Made by a program: the position numbers and the translations under genes. From NCBI GenBank assembly GCA_918807975.1, contig OU964925.1:1588798-1652797 (forward strand): a stretch of DNA of 64,000 bases, read 5' to 3'. Positions 47,095-58,819 of this stretch are shown one piece after another. The stretch comes from Aplidium turbinatum (taxonomy: Eukaryota; Chordata; Ascidiacea; Aplousobranchia; Polyclinidae). The notes below the pieces were generated by a model, which searched no databases, was not told the DNA's origin, and saw only the letters and a list, made by a program, of their open reading frames with translations. Every line of letters begins with the position of its first letter. Position 1 is the first letter of the stretch.

Positions 47095-47740
47095 GTGACT
47101 GGATATATCATTCTTATTACCAGTGTATTGCTTGCAGGTTTTTATTACATAAAATCATTGTTGTGCATACACATACACATGGAGTCAAGCAGTATATTCA
47201 TGGAAAACCAATTAAAATTGGATACAAGCTATGGGTCCTTGCCAATCCTTTGGGCTAATGCATCCAATTTCGACCCTATTCAGGAAAAGATTCGCAGCTA
47301 AATGAATAGGCAGACATTGGCTTAGGTCTTGGTACTGCAGTGGTTGCCCACTTATCACAGTCTTTGCCTCCTCAGTCTGGGTCAAATTATCATATTGTAA
47401 TGGATAATTTTTTCACATCTCCAGGACTACTACGTCACCTTAAAGAAAATTCAATTGCTGGAGCAGGAACTGCAAGAACCTGTCGAATTGAAAACCCTTC
47501 GTTAAAAACTGTTTAAGAAGTCAACAAGCTAGAAAGAGGTGCATCAGACGTTGCTGTTCAAACGTCATCCAATACTGCAGCAGTTCGGTGGAAAGACAAC
47601 AAAGTTGTGAATGTTCTTTCAACGTTTGTAGGAAAAGAATCCCTGAATACAGCAAAACGCTACAGTCAGAAAGAGAAAAATAGTATAACTATTTCCCAGC
47701 CAAATGTTGTTGGGGTTTACAATTGATACATGGGTGGAAC
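47095..47740 (+). mobile_element. piggyBac transposase fragment (second element)
   Basis: Frames give HGVKQYIHGKPIKIGYKLWV, DIGLGLGTAVVAHL, SNYHIVMDNFFTSPGLLRHL, KENSIAGAGTARTCRIENPS, AVRWKDNKVVNVLSTFVGKE and SQPNVVGVYN. These match the central and C-terminal DDE_Tnp_1_7 region, including VMDNFFTS with its catalytic Asp. It ends before the MDN/VDRMD continuation. Breaks are present. Confidence 0.88.
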
Positions 47741-48753
47741 ATTGTGAAGCAAGTAACGATTATGCTGCTAAAATCGAAATCCAATTTTCTTTATTTTATT
47801 AATCCTATCTGTAGCGAGACGGGTTTTATGAGGATGCCCCACTCTAGCAGGGAAATATTTCACAGAAGGAAATATGCTAGAAATGTGACATTTCTTGACT
47901 TTTAGGTTTTATTCTTTGCAAATTTTCTAAACCTACACTGGTCATTTTTCTACCTTCCTGCCCTTCACAATAAGCATTTCGTCTCAGGTGATTAGACATT
48001 TTCGCTGCTTGATATTTAATCAAACAAATTATATGGTAGTTTATAAATGTTAGTACAATTGCTTTGAAATATAAAAACGTCAAAAATGCCTTATATTTAT
48101 GAGCAAAAGTATTTTTTGCGTAGTTTAGCATTACTCTATTCGAACGGTCAATTTTGAAGGTAGTTTAGGGAAATTAGAATAAAAACCGACTTTCTGACGT
48201 TTTTTCATCTGAAACACTTTATTTCAATAAATTTGTTGGGTAAAAAATTAATTTCTATGCGCACAATACACATGGCTTGTAAAATATTTTTGCTCTGTGA
48301 TTTTCATAGCTCCCGTTATTAGCGATTAATTAGCACGGGGCTAAGATATCCACGAAAACAACTCGTACTAAGATAGGGTTAAAGTCACAAAACAATGAGG
48401 TGTCTCCTTGAACTTTAAATTCAGAAAGAAAATGCAATTGTGTCGTTTTTTCCTCTTTTGTATTTGTGCCATTTTTTCTGTGTTATTATTTTCGTGCCAT
48501 TTTTTTTTGTTTACCCCTTCAGCAGGTGATGTGCAAGTCAACCGCCTCCCCATGACGCGCAGGCGTTCCAAGCAGAGTTTAGCCGAAAGAGTGTCTACCA
48601 TTTCCAATAACATGCTTGGTGGTCGCCAGGAATGACATTCGGCCATAAAATACTTGCGCCCAAAACGTAAATACAGTGACTTGGTCGACCTTTGCAAGAC
48701 GATCTGAGACTGCTGAGGTTGAACCAATCTGTCTGCACATCAACTAGCTAAAA
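47741..48753. other. Intron stretch with possible piggyBac tail
   Basis: 48515-48700 (plus) reads SAGDVQVNRLPMTRRRSKQS, LAERVSTISNNMLGG, which could be the basic C-terminal region of the same piggyBac, but the cysteine motif is not visible. The rest shows nothing. Confidence 0.35.
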
Positions 48754-50032
48754 CAGCTCTGCCGTGATTTGGCTGACCTTAATATCCGCCATTTTCAAGT
48801 TTTCTAGATAAACGACTTTTTGTGTTTATAGCTGTAAATTACCAAGGTAAAACACTCGGAGTTGACTTTTGTAAGGCTGGAACGGATAACCAAACAAAAT
48901 TTTTAAGAATAAAATTTGAGCCAGGTTTTTGTTTGTTTATTACAGTAAAACATGGCGTATATTTGGTTTTGCCAGATAGGCTAACTAGTTATAAAAAATG
49001 TATTAGGTTTGTATGATAAAACCTAATATATATTCTCAATGTTGGCTTTAACCGCCTTATTGGCTTATTTAATGTTATACTTTTGTATGGTAAAACCTAA
49101 TATAAGCTAAATGTTGGCTTTAACCGCCTTATTGGCTTATTTAATGTTATGCTTTTGTATGGTACAGCCTAAAATAAGCTAGATGTTGGCTTTTACCACA
49201 CTATGTTTGCTTTGTAAGCCTAAATCAAACCTAAACTAAGCCTCTGGATTTCTCCCAGTACCGTGTATCATTTCGTCACTGTAATCTGTAGATAACTTTG
49301 CTGATATCACAGAAGCCTGCTAAGTTAAAAGCTATCGTCGATTTAAAATCAGTTTCTGGTAGCCTACTTGATTACCATGCCTTCATTTAAGGCTATCGTA
49401 CTACATTGGCTACACAACATCTGGTACGGTTGATTAGAAATGACCAAACACACTGGGTAACGTACTCCCGGGCCTCTACTTTAAAATCTTATTAATCGTA
49501 TGCAAACTAAGTTATTTAGCGTACCGTAAAGTCAACTAAGCCATCAGTACACCAGTAGGCTTCGAAAAATCAAACTGATCGGCGAGACGTCAATGATACG
49601 GCATTTAATAAAAAGAAAATCTAATGTGTTCGGACGAACAATTTTAGGCTAGCCTACATAATTAAGCTTAATTAGTGCTTAACATTTTAGCCCAATCTAC
49701 TTTATCAAACGCTTTTAAATCCGCTTCACACAATTCAAGAGATGTAAGATGTGGTGAAGTAGCCTGCTGCAATGCTGCTAAAATTTTGTCTGTCACGTGA
49801 CGACATCCTGTTACGTGATTGGAGTAGACGAGTATGTTAGATTTCAGAAAATTATTTTTGCACAGATTAGAATATGTTAGGTTTTACACACCAATTATCT
49901 CGAAATCCATACTACATTGGGGCACCATTTTTTGTCAAGAGATGCATGAAGTCTTTAAACGTAGAAAAATGCAAAAAAGTCGTTTTTGGCAAAATGGCGG
50001 ATATTAGGTTTATCAAAATCACGGCAGAGCTT
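48754..50032. mobile_element. TIR element, 1.28 kb, nonautonomous
   Basis: The left end CAGCTCTGCCGTGATTT and the complement of the right end AAGCTCTGCCGTGATTT share AATATCCGCCATTTT and a further AACGACTTTTT block, so TIRs are about 80 bp. No clean TSD. Internal tandem repeats lie at 49010-49200. The TIR contains AAAATGGCGGATATT, a YY1-like word. Confidence 0.75.
49010..49200. repeat. Tandem repeat, about 80-bp unit, 2.5 copies
   Basis: TTGGCTTTAACCGCCTTATT GGCTTATTTAATGTTATrCT occurs twice and a decayed third time, all ending TTTTGTATGGTA. Confidence 0.85.
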
Positions 50033-50110
50033 ACAGGGAACAGGGCTAAGCAAATAACAATGGCTCAACAAGGTTTCAAGTAGGCTGATTTATTTGGTTT
50101 CTCCACTCAC

Positions 50111-50276
50111 CATAACCATCGTCCAAATCATCTGTTTTTATCTGAAGTGGCTCAATGCGATACTTTGTGACGTCAGAGATGATGTGCTGCCCAACCGTTG
50201 GTCTTCGTCCAAATTTCCGATGATCTTTTACACGAATTGCAATCGGTGGAAAGTACAGTTGGTCGACAGGAAGGTT
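50111..50276 (-). CDS. Ferlin exon 5: end of C2E
   Basis: 166 nt, phase 0 to 1. Encodes NLPVDQLYFPPIAIRVKDHR then KFGRRPTVGQHIISD and a basic/acidic linker ending DDLDDGYG. KDHR.FGRRP.VGQ is the third loop and final strand of C2E, closely matching dysferlin DNRQFGRRPVVGQ. Acceptor CATTAG, donor GTGAGT. Confidence 0.93.
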
Positions 50277-50329
50277 CTAATGAAGACAACGTGTTAGTTT
50301 AGCGACTCCATTGTTAATCAACATCCTAG

Positions 50330-50405
50330 AAGTATGAGTTTTGAGTTAGTTTGAGTTAGTATGAGTTATTGAGTTAGTTTGAGTTAGTATGAGTTTTGAG
50401 TATGA
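50330..50405. repeat. Simple repeat GAGTTAGTTT/GAGTTAGTAT
   Basis: A run of alternating GAGTTAGTTT and GAGTTAGTAT words. Confidence 0.85.
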
Positions 50406-50719
50406 GGTCACTCAAGGACAGTGTTTTGGAAAATAAACATCTCTCAAAACGGCTATTAATGAATAACTCATTATATTTTCGTCACTTAAAACTTAGAAAA
50501 CGCCTTTCATTCAGAAATCGACGATGGAATGAATAAGAAAGCATGGGAAATGTCAAAACATAGCCTTTACTACTGAATATGTATGTATTTGCTAGCAACT
50601 AAGATTATTGCCAGAGAAGCATACGGTTTCCATTTTCAAACACTGTTGCAGTGAGGAGTTGATCAATTAAAACAAGCTCAGTGGCCGATAGGCTTTGCTT
50701 TTGGCTCTAGTGCTGTTAG

Positions 50720-51818
50720 CAGGGCCTCCAAGAGCCCTGCCCGGCCCCGGTGCAGATGTTGCTGCCGGGCCCCCCAGCGCGACATGTCGCGTGATATCTC
50801 ACCAATCACAAGCAAAATTTGCGGTGCGCGTTTTTACAAAGGATAAATTAGGTTGAAGTATTAACACTCTATTACTTCACAAACAATGCACTATTGTAAA
50901 TATAACTTTACATTTACAGATACACACTAGTTATACACAAAGATAAAATGCTGTCAAATGCTAAAACACTACATAGTGTAAATATAGCCTCAATAGCGTT
51001 GTCAGATATGGAATTCTTCCCTAATTTGAGGAAAAGTTTATAGCTGTTGAAAACAAAAACTTGTATTTTGGATATTTGTTTTAGTCCTGGGCAAACATCA
51101 AAACCCTAACTTTTCCTAACTTTAACCTTTCCTAGCTCTGGCAACACCTGATTGTAACCATGGCAACAAGTGGGTAAAATCAGCCATTTCGAAGATAAAA
51201 ATTGCAATACTATCCGACATGGCTGACATAGCATTGCATATGTGTGCTTATAGCTTTACATTAACATACAATACCATTTCTGACCTTGAAATCTGCAGAG
51301 ACTAGGGCAGCAAACTTAGGATGAATGCATTGCTATTGTTCATGACATTAAGAAATACCAACTTCAAAATATTAAAAAATTTTTATGCAAAATTGACCTT
51401 AACACACAAATTTAAACATTTTATTGGCCTCCTGAACGCAAAAAAATAAAAATATTGTTGTTCTAAAAAAGGGCATAGGCCTACCCATAAGGGGGCCCAT
51501 TCAAAATACAAAACTAATATTTATATAAAAAACAATGTTTTATGCAAAATCGACCTGAGCACGCAAATTTAAACATTTTGTCGGCCCCCCCCTAAACTCA
51601 AAAAATTGAAAATTTTTTAATTTTAAAAAAGGGCATAGCCTAGGTTACCCATAAGGGGGACCCATTCGATATACGGGACTAATATAAAAACAATATTTTA
51701 TGCAAAATCGTTGAAATCAATCTTTTTATCGCGTGAATTTAGACATTTTGTCCAGCCAATTTGAACTCACCGGGCCCCGGTGCAATGCACCGGTTGTCCC
51801 CCCCTCTTGTGGGCCCTG
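50720..51818. mobile_element. hAT-like MITE, 1,099 bp
   Basis: Starts CAGGGCCTCCAAGAG and ends CTCTTGTGGGCCCTG. Flanked by CTGTTAG on both sides (50713-50719, 51819-51825). The GC-rich ends (CCCCGGTGCA) belong to a widespread hAT MITE style. Inside are about three tandem units of 150-170 bp (TTTTATGCAAAATYGACC, AAATTTAAACATTTT). Confidence 0.88.
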
Positions 51819-51989
51819 CTGTTAGATCTGAGACCGATTCCAGGTCTGGTTATACAAAAAACTTCTAAAACGGTTCCGATTGTGTTCTTTCTTGCCGCAG
51901 TGAAGATAAATCGGATAATAATGTGACAACATCATCATGTACAAAATTAAACATGAGCTTTGTCGCTAAAAGACCTTACCTTAGCTGAG

Positions 51990-52025
51990 AGGGAGAGAGA
52001 GATGGAGTGAGAGAGAGATGTTCTA
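51990..52025. repeat. GA-rich simple repeat
   Basis: GAGAGGGAGAGAGAGATGGA and similar. Confidence 0.85.
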
Positions 52026-52559
52026 ATTTTCCTTTTTGCAGCACGTGTCCAAGAAATTGAATTTTTTTAAATATTTTTCAGTAAATATTTTGTTTGATTA
52101 ACTTGATTAAAATCACTTTGGTTGTTTTTTTCTGGCAGTCCAGGAAATCCTCTGCATTTCTTGGGATAGATTTATCCAACAAGCAATGCTTTACGTCAGA
52201 CAAAGCCAATAGTATTTTTGATGAAAAAACATCTGGTAACCCTTTCATTTGACGCACCTTACTCTGAGAAGGTAGTTTCGCATCCCGTACTTCTAGAAAT
52301 CCCTGGGCGAAAGTTGTTAGAAAAGTTTAACAATATTCCACCAATTCAAACAGGAAAAGCTGTGATCTTATTAGCAACTTTCCTTAAATAAGTTCAAGAA
52401 AATATTTTGAATCAGAACTAATTGGCAAAACTGGAAATACTAAAAGAGGCTTTTCATGTAGGCTAGGGTTGTAGGCCATTGTGTATTTTTTTTTCTTGTC
52501 GGACAGGAACGAGTAGGCCGACTAATATCAGAGAGAATGAAGTGAGGCCACAGAGATTT

Positions 52560-52797
52560 AGGTACCAGGTCATTTGGTCGACAGACATTTGGTCGACAAG
52601 ACATTTGGTCGACAAGACATTTGGTCGACAGGACGTTAGGTCGACAGAACGATTCATTTTAGGGTTAGTTAACTAACCTTAACCCTAACATAACCCTAAC
52701 TCTAACCCTAACCTAACCCTAACCCAAATGTCCTGTCGACCAAATGTCTTGTCGACCAAATGTCCTGTCGACCAAATGTCTGTCGACCAAGCGACCG
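52560..52797. repeat. Palindrome of GTCGAC repeats around telomere-like DNA
   Basis: Four units of ACATTTGGTCGACAAG (left, 52570-52642) are mirrored by units of CTTGTCGACCAAATGT (right, 52734-52790). The centre (52655-52733) is TTAGGGTTAG followed by a run of CCCTAA/CCTAACCCTAAC telomere-type repeats. Confidence 0.92.
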
Positions 52798-52904
52798 ACT
52801 ACGGAGATTTAATGGGACTTGGCAAAGCTAACATTACAAAACATCGCAAAACTTTATTTGTTTACTACTTCAAATTAGCATTTTTGATGGTTCATGAAAT
52901 CGCT

Positions 52905-53190
52905 TGTTAACTCAGTGGTTAAGCGCTCGACTCAAGATCACGCGGCGCTGGTTCGGAATGTGCGCTTGAGCAACGCATTTCATAACAGCTCTCCATTCAG
53001 CGCCACCTAGTGATTGAAATAGTTCTTGGCAATAGCATTTCAACAATCAACAAACTTCACGCTGCCAATCTCGGTAACCGGCCCTGCGCCAAAAGCCTCT
53101 ACAAGTATGCGAAACTACCAGGAATAACCAATCAAGGCTTTGTCAGTCCGAGAATAAAGATTCAAAAACCAAACCAAAGCATGCAAGTTT
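52905..53190 (+). repeat. tRNA-derived SINE, family 1, copy b
   Basis: GTTAACTCAGTGGTTAAGCG carries the A box and GCTGGTTCGGAATG the B box. Then follow GCTTGAGCAACGC, CTCTCCATTCAGCGCCACC, GGTAACCGGCCCTGCGCCAA and AAGCCTCTACAAGTATGCGA. This is the most complete of the three copies. Confidence 0.88.
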
Positions 53191-53761
53191 ACAAAAAATG
53201 CATATTTTTGTACAGTTTATGACGGATAGGCTATGGACTCTGCTACTTAGCAATTGTTGTTTTATCCACATCCGCTTGCTAGAAATCCGAAAGCCTGAAA
53301 ACTACCAAGAATTGGTGGAACATGCTTTCCTAATTCATTCTTTTATTTCTGGCAACTTTTAGAGCTCAAGGTCGATACTCCGAGGTTACATCTTGCAGGT
53401 TTATATTTTTTGTTCCATACAAGATGGAATTTATTACCTGACTCATCAGAGTGGGACCAAAACAAAACAAATCAGTTTTTTTAGTATGTGAACATTGTTA
53501 AAAATAGTTTTTGTGGTTTCTCTTAATTAGTTTTTGTATTGCAAAAGTTCTTGCTTCCTGCTGAGAATGTTTAATTTGTGGAGCTTTTGGTTGATTGTCA
53601 CATAAAATTTATACTTAAGCATCAACAGCTTTCTAACAGTTGTCGTCTTTCACCAAACCGCAGCCAAAATAACAGAATATTCTAAGGATATGCTTGTAGT
53701 TTTGTAGTGACGGATACAGTCTGATGAGCGTTGTTGAAAAAATAGACACTAATGTTAAAAT

Positions 53762-53890
53762 AGCAGCCTTCCAGTGTAGACACTAATAGTCTCTAGCAGC
53801 CTTCCAGTGTAGTTCGGGAACATCGTGAATCTGGGGTGGTAAAAGGATAGACCCTCGGCCCCAGAAGCTCAGACGACGACGACGACGACG
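53762..53890 (+). mobile_element. LINE 3' end, 129 bp, perfect TSD
   Basis: An extremely 5'-truncated jockey-like LINE: AGCAGCCTTCCAGTGTAG (duplicated once), GTTCGGGAACATCGTGAATC, the box CTGGGGTGGTAAAAGGATAG and a (GAC)n tail. Flanked by perfect 10-bp duplications ATGTTAAAAT (53752-53761, 53891-53900). Confidence 0.93.
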
Positions 53891-53900
53891 ATGTTAAAAT

Positions 53901-54443
53901 TTGCGTATTTTTAGCAATTTTTGAAAACAAAAATAAGGAATATATCAAAAACTAGAAATAATTCGTAAAACTCAAACCAACGTCATTTTTGACTCAGCGA
54001 AACCAAAACGGTTGAAAAGCCCCTGGCACCAAAATGTGCAATGACTAGTGTCATAGTTAACGTCTAGGTAATGTGGAGCCATTGACAAAGTTAGGATAAG
54101 TCTGATACAGTTCAATAGCAAAGCTTGGTTTCGGAAGCAAAAGCCTGTTTTCTGTAAGGCAAAGCCTATTCCATTTTTTTAGGAAATAAGCGGTAAAATA
54201 GGGGAAGGTGGGTACAGTTCAAACAGAGTGAAACTCCGACCCCTGTCTGTCTTATTTGTGTATGTGGAACTTACTAAGAAAGTCGCAATAATTTTAAGTT
54301 AGTATTTTGCACAATGAGAGCAAGCGTTTTTTCTGGCTATCTACTTTTCATGATTCTGACACAGTGTGTGACCAAGAGCTTTCCCATGGATCAGCTAGAT
54401 TCTCACTCTGTTTGACCAGGTTTGACTGTTGAAGTAAACTTAC
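53901..54443. other. Intron stretch, nothing recognised
   Basis: No repeat or coding pattern seen before ferlin exon 4. Confidence 0.4.
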
Positions 54444-54530
54444 CGCCGTGACAAAGTAAAGAGGTTGAGGTACGTTAGGATTCTTTTTCAAGCTTCGTAT
54501 GACCTCTGTCTTGATTTCCACATCACCGAC
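54444..54530 (-). CDS. Ferlin exon 4: middle of C2E
   Basis: 87 nt, 29 codons from VGDVEIKTEVIRSLKKNPNV to PQPLYFVTA. It corresponds to dysferlin [24 protein letters not shown]. Acceptor ATTAG, donor GTAAG. It sits 181 bp from the previous exon but about 4.2 kb from the next. Confidence 0.92.
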
Positions 54531-54711
54531 CTAATCCATATGTGGTTTTATTTATCAGCAGGATGTGATTCCTATAGCTTATTGGTTCTGTTAACGTATA
54601 ATGCTGTATAACTATTTTCAAGCATTTCAAATCAAAACGCTATGAATGAACGGTAATGCACGATCGAAACTGCAGGTACTTTATCACTAGCAGGTACAAA
54701 GCATCTTATAC

Positions 54712-54888
54712 CTGAATAAGCACGCTGGGGCTGTCGACGGCAAGAAGTTGATATGGCTGCATGTTTCGTACTCCCCAGATGAGGAACTCCAGCGCTGTCC
54801 TTTGTAAGACGGGTCGGATCCCATAAGGAACCATCAGTAAATCTTTGCGCCGTGGTGGGGGAAGCGGCATCTCTTGTTTTTCGTGTTT
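54712..54888 (-). CDS. Ferlin exon 3: linker and start of C2E
   Basis: 177 nt, 59 codons, phase 0/0. Begins KHEKQEMPLPPPRRKDLLM and runs into VPYGIRPVLQRTALEFLIWG, RNMQPYQLLAVDSPSVLIQ. The PPPRR..MVP.GIRP.LQ.TA.E...WG.RNM pattern is specific to ferlins. Loop 1 reads LLAVDSPSVLIQ and lacks the usual pair of Ca2+-binding aspartates, as in vertebrate dysferlin C2E, so this C2 domain probably does not bind Ca2+ in the standard way. Start chosen at the CTTTAAG acceptor; donor GTATAAG. Confidence 0.92.
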
Positions 54889-54987
54889 CTTAAAGATCAT
54901 ACATTAAAAGTTAAACTGTGTAATGAAATTGCGTCATCTCTGTTGTAGAAAACTATAAGCAAACAGAGTAAATTATTAGAAAATTAC

Positions 54988-55137
54988 CAAATAAACTTCA
55001 AATGCAGCAAGAATGCTTCCGCCGTGTTGATTTCCTATTGTGACGTCAAGCCATTTGAGCTGAGCTCTTTGATCGTCATCGGCATAAAACTTGAGTGTCG
55101 GCTTTCCAGAGGTTCGTCCCATGAACTCCATGTTGCC
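54988..55137 (-). CDS. Ferlin exon 2: end of C2D
   Basis: 150 nt, phase 0 on both sides, 50 codons from GNMEFMGRTSG to LAAFEVYL. It encodes the last strands of C2D: EFMGR, then LKWLDVTIGNQHGGSILAAF, equivalent to dysferlin LAWFPLTRG..GELLASFELI. Acceptor TTTTTAAG, donor GTAATT. The 99-bp intron that follows is one of the few short ones. Confidence 0.93.
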
Positions 55138-57054
55138 CTTAAAAATAAACCACATGCTGTTATACATTATTCCAACCGGAAACACATCTTAAAATAATTT
55201 CTAAAGTAAATTTCTATCTTAAGTAATCTAATCTTAAGTAAATTTCTATTTTATACACAGGGCTTCCATAAATTTGCCCTCAAAAAAAAAAGACGACAAG
55301 AAACAATATTTTTTTCGGTTAAAAGGTCAGCAGAAGTGTCAAGTCATTGACTACCATATGTTTGCCAGAAACAATACTTTCCAACAATTCCTCGTTCTTT
55401 AAGATTACTTTATTTATCTCTCGACAGCTGCAGTCTAAGTTTATTTTTAGTTGCAGCAGAGATTTAATGATCCTGTTCTAGAAGCTGATTAATAGAAGTA
55501 GCCTACACCGTATTTGACATCAGTGAAATCAAGAGCGTACGGGAAAGCACAGCTTACGCCATCTTAGTTCTGAGAGTAGGATGCATGACTGCGTAGTGCA
55601 AAACTGTCGCCTGATCATTTTCACATTTCCAGACAAAATGGTATTTTTGATCACGTTGCTCAAAAGCAAATCAATGATTTCCAGTCAAACCTAACACAAA
55701 ATTTGCAAATTTATAAAAGTTAATCCAAAGTACGCTAAGACTAGATATGACAATCATATATTATTGATATAACGGTGTTTATGAACTGAGACTACTTAGC
55801 CCTTTGGAAATTATGACTTGAAAAGAAATTATAAATTGTATATACATTACACCAACAACTTATTTCGTACAGTAGCCTACTGCTATCCTCAAATGAATGG
55901 ATGAGTTCAGGCAGCTGAAGCTTATTTGTTAAATTTTTATTTTTCAGACTAAATAGGCTAATCGTCTTGAACAGCTTTCATTCCAAGTGCTGTGGTAGTG
56001 AGGAGTTAATAAATTAAAGTTGTAAATTTTAGATAAATTTACCAAACAAGCATCGGTCTATATCTGAGAAAGGTATCAAAAGAAATTTTGCTGAAGAAAC
56101 ACCTGGCAGCACTTTTTCTTAACGCATCCTATTCTGAAAAGTTAGTTTTGCAAAACGTTCTTGTTGTAACCTCTGATTGACATCAACAAATAAGGTTACC
56201 GTCAACCACAGCTATTAAAACATCAAAATGAAATTTAACGTCATGAAATACTGACGTTATTGCTGAAAATAAGATAAAATCATGGCACAAGTCGACATTT
56301 CCTAGAAATAAGGACAGCAATATTTTCTAAGAAGTGGAAGCCTTTCAACTACAGATTACAGATATAATTTTACAAATTATTGTGAGCAATTATTGCTGAA
56401 TTTCAACATGCAAATGTTGCATTTATTGCCTTAAAAGTAGCAAATCGTATTTGAAGAACATTTTTTTCGTTAAAAGTTTCTTGCTCGGCAATTTCTTTCG
56501 ATGAAATGTGTAAAATGTATATGTGTTGCAGAAGCAGAAAATGAAAAATACTATAGGAGTAAGTGTTGACTGTAATCAGTCGAATTTCATTGTAAAAATA
56601 CTTCAGACAGATAAAAGTTAAAACACCCTGTTTTAAAAACACGAGTTAGGAAATCGGTGCTATACCTTATCTACCGCCAGCGTAACCGTACGAATATTTG
56701 TAAACTGTAGGTCACTGCAGCAGATGAGTTGTTTTGACCGGTAGACACTCATGGGACAATTTGTCCTGTGAACTAGCCGACTGCAGTCATTGTGACGCTT
56801 CTAACACTCAGTCAGAATGTTTATTCTTGGTTTGAAATTCCTTTAGTAATAAAAAAAAAAAAGTTAAGGGCAGGAATGGAACCATCGTCATGAAAATGAC
56901 CACTTCCTTAACCCTTAAAAGCTGGGCCATGCTGCCGATGGCGAAACGTTCACTTGATTTACTTTCTATTGAAAATGTTTCGAGAAGAACGCCCACCATA
57001 TCACGTGCATGAGTCACGTGACTGCAATCAGCTGATTTAAATCTTGTCTTCTAA
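55138..57054. other. Intron stretch, mostly unrecognised
   Basis: AT-rich. At about 56845-56945 (minus) a possible tRNA-like head, with GGTTCCATTCCTGCCC in B-box position, could mark a very degraded SINE. Nothing else seen. Confidence 0.35.
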
Positions 57055-57540
57055 TTATACAAGTTGGGTAGAGAGGTAACTCTTTTAAACCATAAACAGA
57101 CATAGCTCAGCAACAACACTACATTTAACATTATAAAAACAATTAAAAGAAATGCTAAAGAATCATATAGTATCACAGCAAAAATATGGTTAAATCTAAA
57201 CATTTGAAAAACTGTCTCGCTCACACAAAATGACAACTGAAAATTACACAGCACAACGGGTCAAGTATTTGAGAAGTAAAAATTAATTAATTGTTCTGAA
57301 AAGGAATCAGGCAGAATTACGCAAGATTGACAGAAGCACAACACGAGATAGTGGCACAAACAAAGCAAATGCGAGAAGCACAAGACGTGATAATTCAATC
57401 AAAAACTGTTAAAAGATAAGAAGCTCCGCCAGCAAATAATTGCCTGTTGAGCCCTGGGTTTAAAGATTTGATGATCAATGCCTCGTGAATCTTGGTGTCG
57501 AACTCGGACAAACACTTACGAACAATTTTGAAGGACTGCA
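57055..57540 (-). mobile_element. Inverted 3' arm of second PLE
   Basis: The plus strand is the reverse complement of 58262-59040 minus its SINE: it includes the end of the endonuclease (AAAGATTTGATGATCAATGC CTCGTGAATCTTGGTGTC) and the 3' untranslated part. An extra 43 bp (57417-57459) interrupts the match at CTGTTAAAAG. The arm ends right where reverse-transcriptase coding starts (about 57540). Confidence 0.9.
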
Positions 57541-58104
57541 AATACTCAATACGCAACATCAAAACAATAAATTTACTGTAGAAAAAGCCACGGAGACTAT
57601 ACCTTTTTTGGATGTAGAAATTAAGATAAATGGTAATGAGTTTGATACTTGGGTCTGGCGTAAACCGACAAACACTAATCTTTTTCTTAATTTCAGCCCT
57701 GTTTTCCCGTCAAATTACAAATCTGCTTTGATCAAGTGTCTTATCTCGCGAGCTCGAGACATTTGCTCGAACAATGACCGTTTCAATAATGAAATTAATA
57801 AATTACGCTCATACTTTGGTGCTAATCATTATCCGACTTGGTTTTTCAATAAGGTTCTTAGGGGGTTTTAGAATTAGGTCTCCACTACGTCTCTAGTTGA
57901 GGAGCCTGATTTCAAAAACTTTCTAACAATCCCGTTTGTTGGTAAGGAATCCAAACGTTTTGCCACAAGTTTGTCCAGATTTATTGCCTTGAAGTTTAAC
58001 GTTAAGATTTTTCCCGTTTATAAAACATTTAAAGCTGGTTATTATTTTCAGTTGAAGTCTAAAACTCTTTTCCGCTTATGTTCAAACGTCGTTTATAAGT
58101 TCAC

Positions 58105-58368
58105 TTGCTCGCACGATGCGAGATCGTCATACAGTACATTGGTATGACCACACGACATTTGGTGACGAGAGTGGGAGAGCATTTGAATTTAGCTAATTTT
58201 AATAAAAACAGTGCAATTAAAGACTATATTAGAAACTGCCGACCGTGCTCAAACAATAAACCCTCATTGCAGTCTTTCAAAATTGTTCGTAAGTGTTTGT
58301 CCGAGTTTGACACCAAGATTCACGAGGCATTGATCATCAAATCTTTAAACCCTTTTAACAGTTTTTGA
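58105..58368 (+). pseudogene. PLE GIY-YIG endonuclease domain
   Basis: YIGMTTRHLVTRVGEHL gives the YIG half with the following conserved Arg (TTRHL..R..EH), and FDTKIHEALIIKSLNPFN provides the conserved Glu near the end. This is the single-strand nicking domain that primes PLE insertion. About 85 codons stay open. Confidence 0.85.
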
Positions 58369-58551
58369 TTGAATTATCACGTCTTGTGCTTCTCGCATTT
58401 GCTTTGTTTGTGCCGCTATTTCGTGTTGTGCTTCTGTCAATCTTGCGTAATTCTGCCTGATTCCTTTTCTGAACAATTAATTAATTTTTACTTCTCAAAT
58501 ACTTGACCCGTTGTGCTGTGTAATTTTCAGCTGTCATTTTGTGTGAGCGAG

Positions 58552-58819
58552 GTAAAGGTAAAGGTAAGTCCCATACTTGATCCAAGCATCGGGGAACGAG
58601 AAGATAAGGTTCTCATAGACTAAGCCTTCGACACTAACGAGAGTAGGGTGGCCAGTTCCTTTCTCTCGGCCGCCTTTACTTCAGCAACTACGCCCACCCA
58701 ATTTATTACACCCTTGGTAGAGGTGAGCGGTGTTTTTCAACAACCAGCTTAAGCCGGGAGTCGAACTAGGATTGCATGATTGGAAAGCGAGCGCCTTATC
58801 CGCTGCGCCATCCCACCGC
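58552..58819 (-). repeat. tRNA-derived SINE, family 2, with perfect TSD
   Basis: Minus strand: GGTGGGATGGCGCAGCGGAT AAGGCGCTCGC (A box), CTAGTTCGACTCCCGGCT (B box), a body of about 190 bp and an (ACCTTT)n tail. Flanked by perfect 11-bp duplications GTGTGAGCGAG (58541-58551, 58820-58830). It is inserted in the 3' arm of the PLE. Confidence 0.95.

Noticed and set aside
56845-56945. tRNA gene on the minus strand
   Set aside because: A B-box-like word is present but no A box or acceptor stem could be drawn; at best a decayed SINE.
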